Positions 62,709 to 64,000 of a stretch of 64,000 bases of DNA are shown in pieces. Within the stretch, counting starts at the first letter, position 1. Each line of letters starts with the position of its first letter. Source of the DNA: Carposina sasakii (lineage: Eukaryota > Arthropoda > Insecta > Lepidoptera > Carposinidae); NCBI GenBank assembly GCA_014607495.2, contig CP053169.1, positions 7,192,001 through 7,256,000 of the forward strand, written 5' to 3'. The notes below the pieces were generated by a model. That model was not told the DNA's origin, searched no databases, and saw nothing but the letters and a program-made list of their open reading frames with translations. A program made the translations under genes and the position numbers.

Positions 62709-64000
62709 CTGTAGAGATTATAGGGTTATAATATTCTTATATACTTTTACATAATGAAGGTTGTTTTTGATTGAAAGTTAGTTGCAAAATCTCTATTTGT
62801 ATAGATATAGCTAGACCACGCTAAGTTTGCAAATTAATTAAATACTTAGCAACTTCATAAACTATTTTCATTCACTAGCAAGTTGTCATTTTTGACACAA
62901 TAACCGAACTTCTACATCTCAACTATACCCTCAAAATTGGTCAGAAGTGGCACTATGTTGTCCTATCGGCCCTTGGTGCTCTGCCTAGCTGCCTACCCGG
63001 TAAGGGATAAAGGCGTGATTATATGTATATATGTAAGTTGATAACAATTAATATTAAAATTGTGTGAATTTAATAAAACCATGGTTAAATTATCATTATG
63101 TAAATAATACTGTAATATGTAGGGGAAACTTAGAATATTGTAATTTATAAATACAAACCCAAAAAGCACATTCTATAAAAACGTCAATAAAAATACAGAA
63201 TAAACAATTAGCTACAACCATATTTATAAATACACAACGCACACTACTTTCCTGCTAGGAAGCACACCAACTGTCCAAAATAATCTATCAAATACAGTCT
63301 GCTAATAACCAACAACGTCCAATATAACAAACTCAATAAAGTACAGCATGGCTTTTATACAAACCTGTTAATGATGCTATATCTTTTTAAGCCGCGTCAT
63401 ACATTGGGTTACTGGTCCTACAGTCTTCAATAATGTATACTATACCGTACAATAAAAAATACCGTTAGACTCATTAATTTCATTTCTAACTCTTTGAACA
63501 CACGACTTACTGTAAGACTGTTAATCAGGGACCACCTTCTGACAGTAGACAATTTAACGCGCTTGATTTTAATTTAATTTTTTATTCGATATATTATAAC
63601 CAACCGAAAGATAATGCGTTGAATTGTAAGGTTTACGATTTCTCGACAGTTTAGTAGAAAAGAAATAGATTACAAATATAATCTTACGGTGTTTAAAATT
63701 TTAAGGTAAGAAATATAACACATCAAGTGTGTGTCAAGGACAGACATTTACTATTCCATTCAATTTGTAGCCAAGTTTGGAACTAAGTCAAAACCCAATG
63801 TGTGGCGCGAGCATAACATTATGATAAAAATTAACATCGCCTATTCGGCCTAATAAATTATTTATTTTATAGAAACACATTAAAACAAACTGTCTAAGGT
63901 GGATCTTAAAATTAAATAACTGGGTTCACTTATACGTCAAAACAAGAAAAAACATAACAAATACAAATAGAAAACATAGACAAATAAAAAACATTGAAAT
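62709..64000 (-). other. PI4KA intron running off the window, no exon seen
   Basis: AT-rich and without a splice-bounded frame matching PI4KA. 62915-63035 is a dispersed repeat (CATCTCAACTATACCCTC ... GGGATAAAGGCGTGATTATA) shared with 35985-36100. The exon at 62435-62708 opens in phase 2, so at least one more coding exon lies beyond 64000. Confidence 0.7.

Overview
This window is nuclear DNA of an animal with interrupted genes, almost certainly a moth or butterfly (Lepidoptera). The protein sequences are insect-like, the introns are AT-rich and packed with repeats, and the repeats are lepidopteran in style: RTE-type LINE tails ending in codons for QQWTAIG, tRNA-headed SINEs, and many short TIR elements. 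I cannot name the species.

Three host genes are supported by exon chains whose splice sites and reading phases agree. (1) 547-17403, plus strand: the 3' part of SETD1/Set1, the H3K4 methyltransferase of COMPASS. 17 exons encode 910 residues and end in N-SET, Win motif, SET and post-SET; the N-terminus with the RRM lies left of the window. (2) 26556-34494, plus strand: a 112-residue, six-exon gene for a small secreted His/Val/Lys/Asp-rich protein of unknown function. (3) 39634-62708, minus strand: the C-terminal 1317 residues of phosphatidylinositol 4-kinase III alpha (PI4KA) in 25 exons; its 5' part lies right of the window. Genes 2 and 3 are convergent.

Mobile DNA fills the rest. There is an intact pogo-superfamily transposon (28774-32957) inside an intron of the small gene. 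A nearly intact Tc1/mariner-like DD41D transposon with about 615-bp inverted repeats (42166-44818) sits in a PI4KA intron. A decayed DIRS-like tyrosine-recombinase retrotransposon lies at about 20570-25412. There is also an hAT-type element with an 8-bp target duplication, a fold-back element, several MITE families, SINEs and a dispersed repeat present six times.

The most unusual feature is a recurring kind of tandem array. In four exons of two unrelated genes, the end of the exon together with its 5' splice site has been amplified into the following intron: 93-bp units in SETD1, and 68/48-bp, 20-bp and 109-bp units in PI4KA. Three more decayed copies of SETD1 exon ends with donors lie in SETD1 introns. 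Each array sets rows of near-identical 5' splice sites behind one true exon. In SETD1 the extra units stay in frame, so the choice of donor could add 31 residues at a time.
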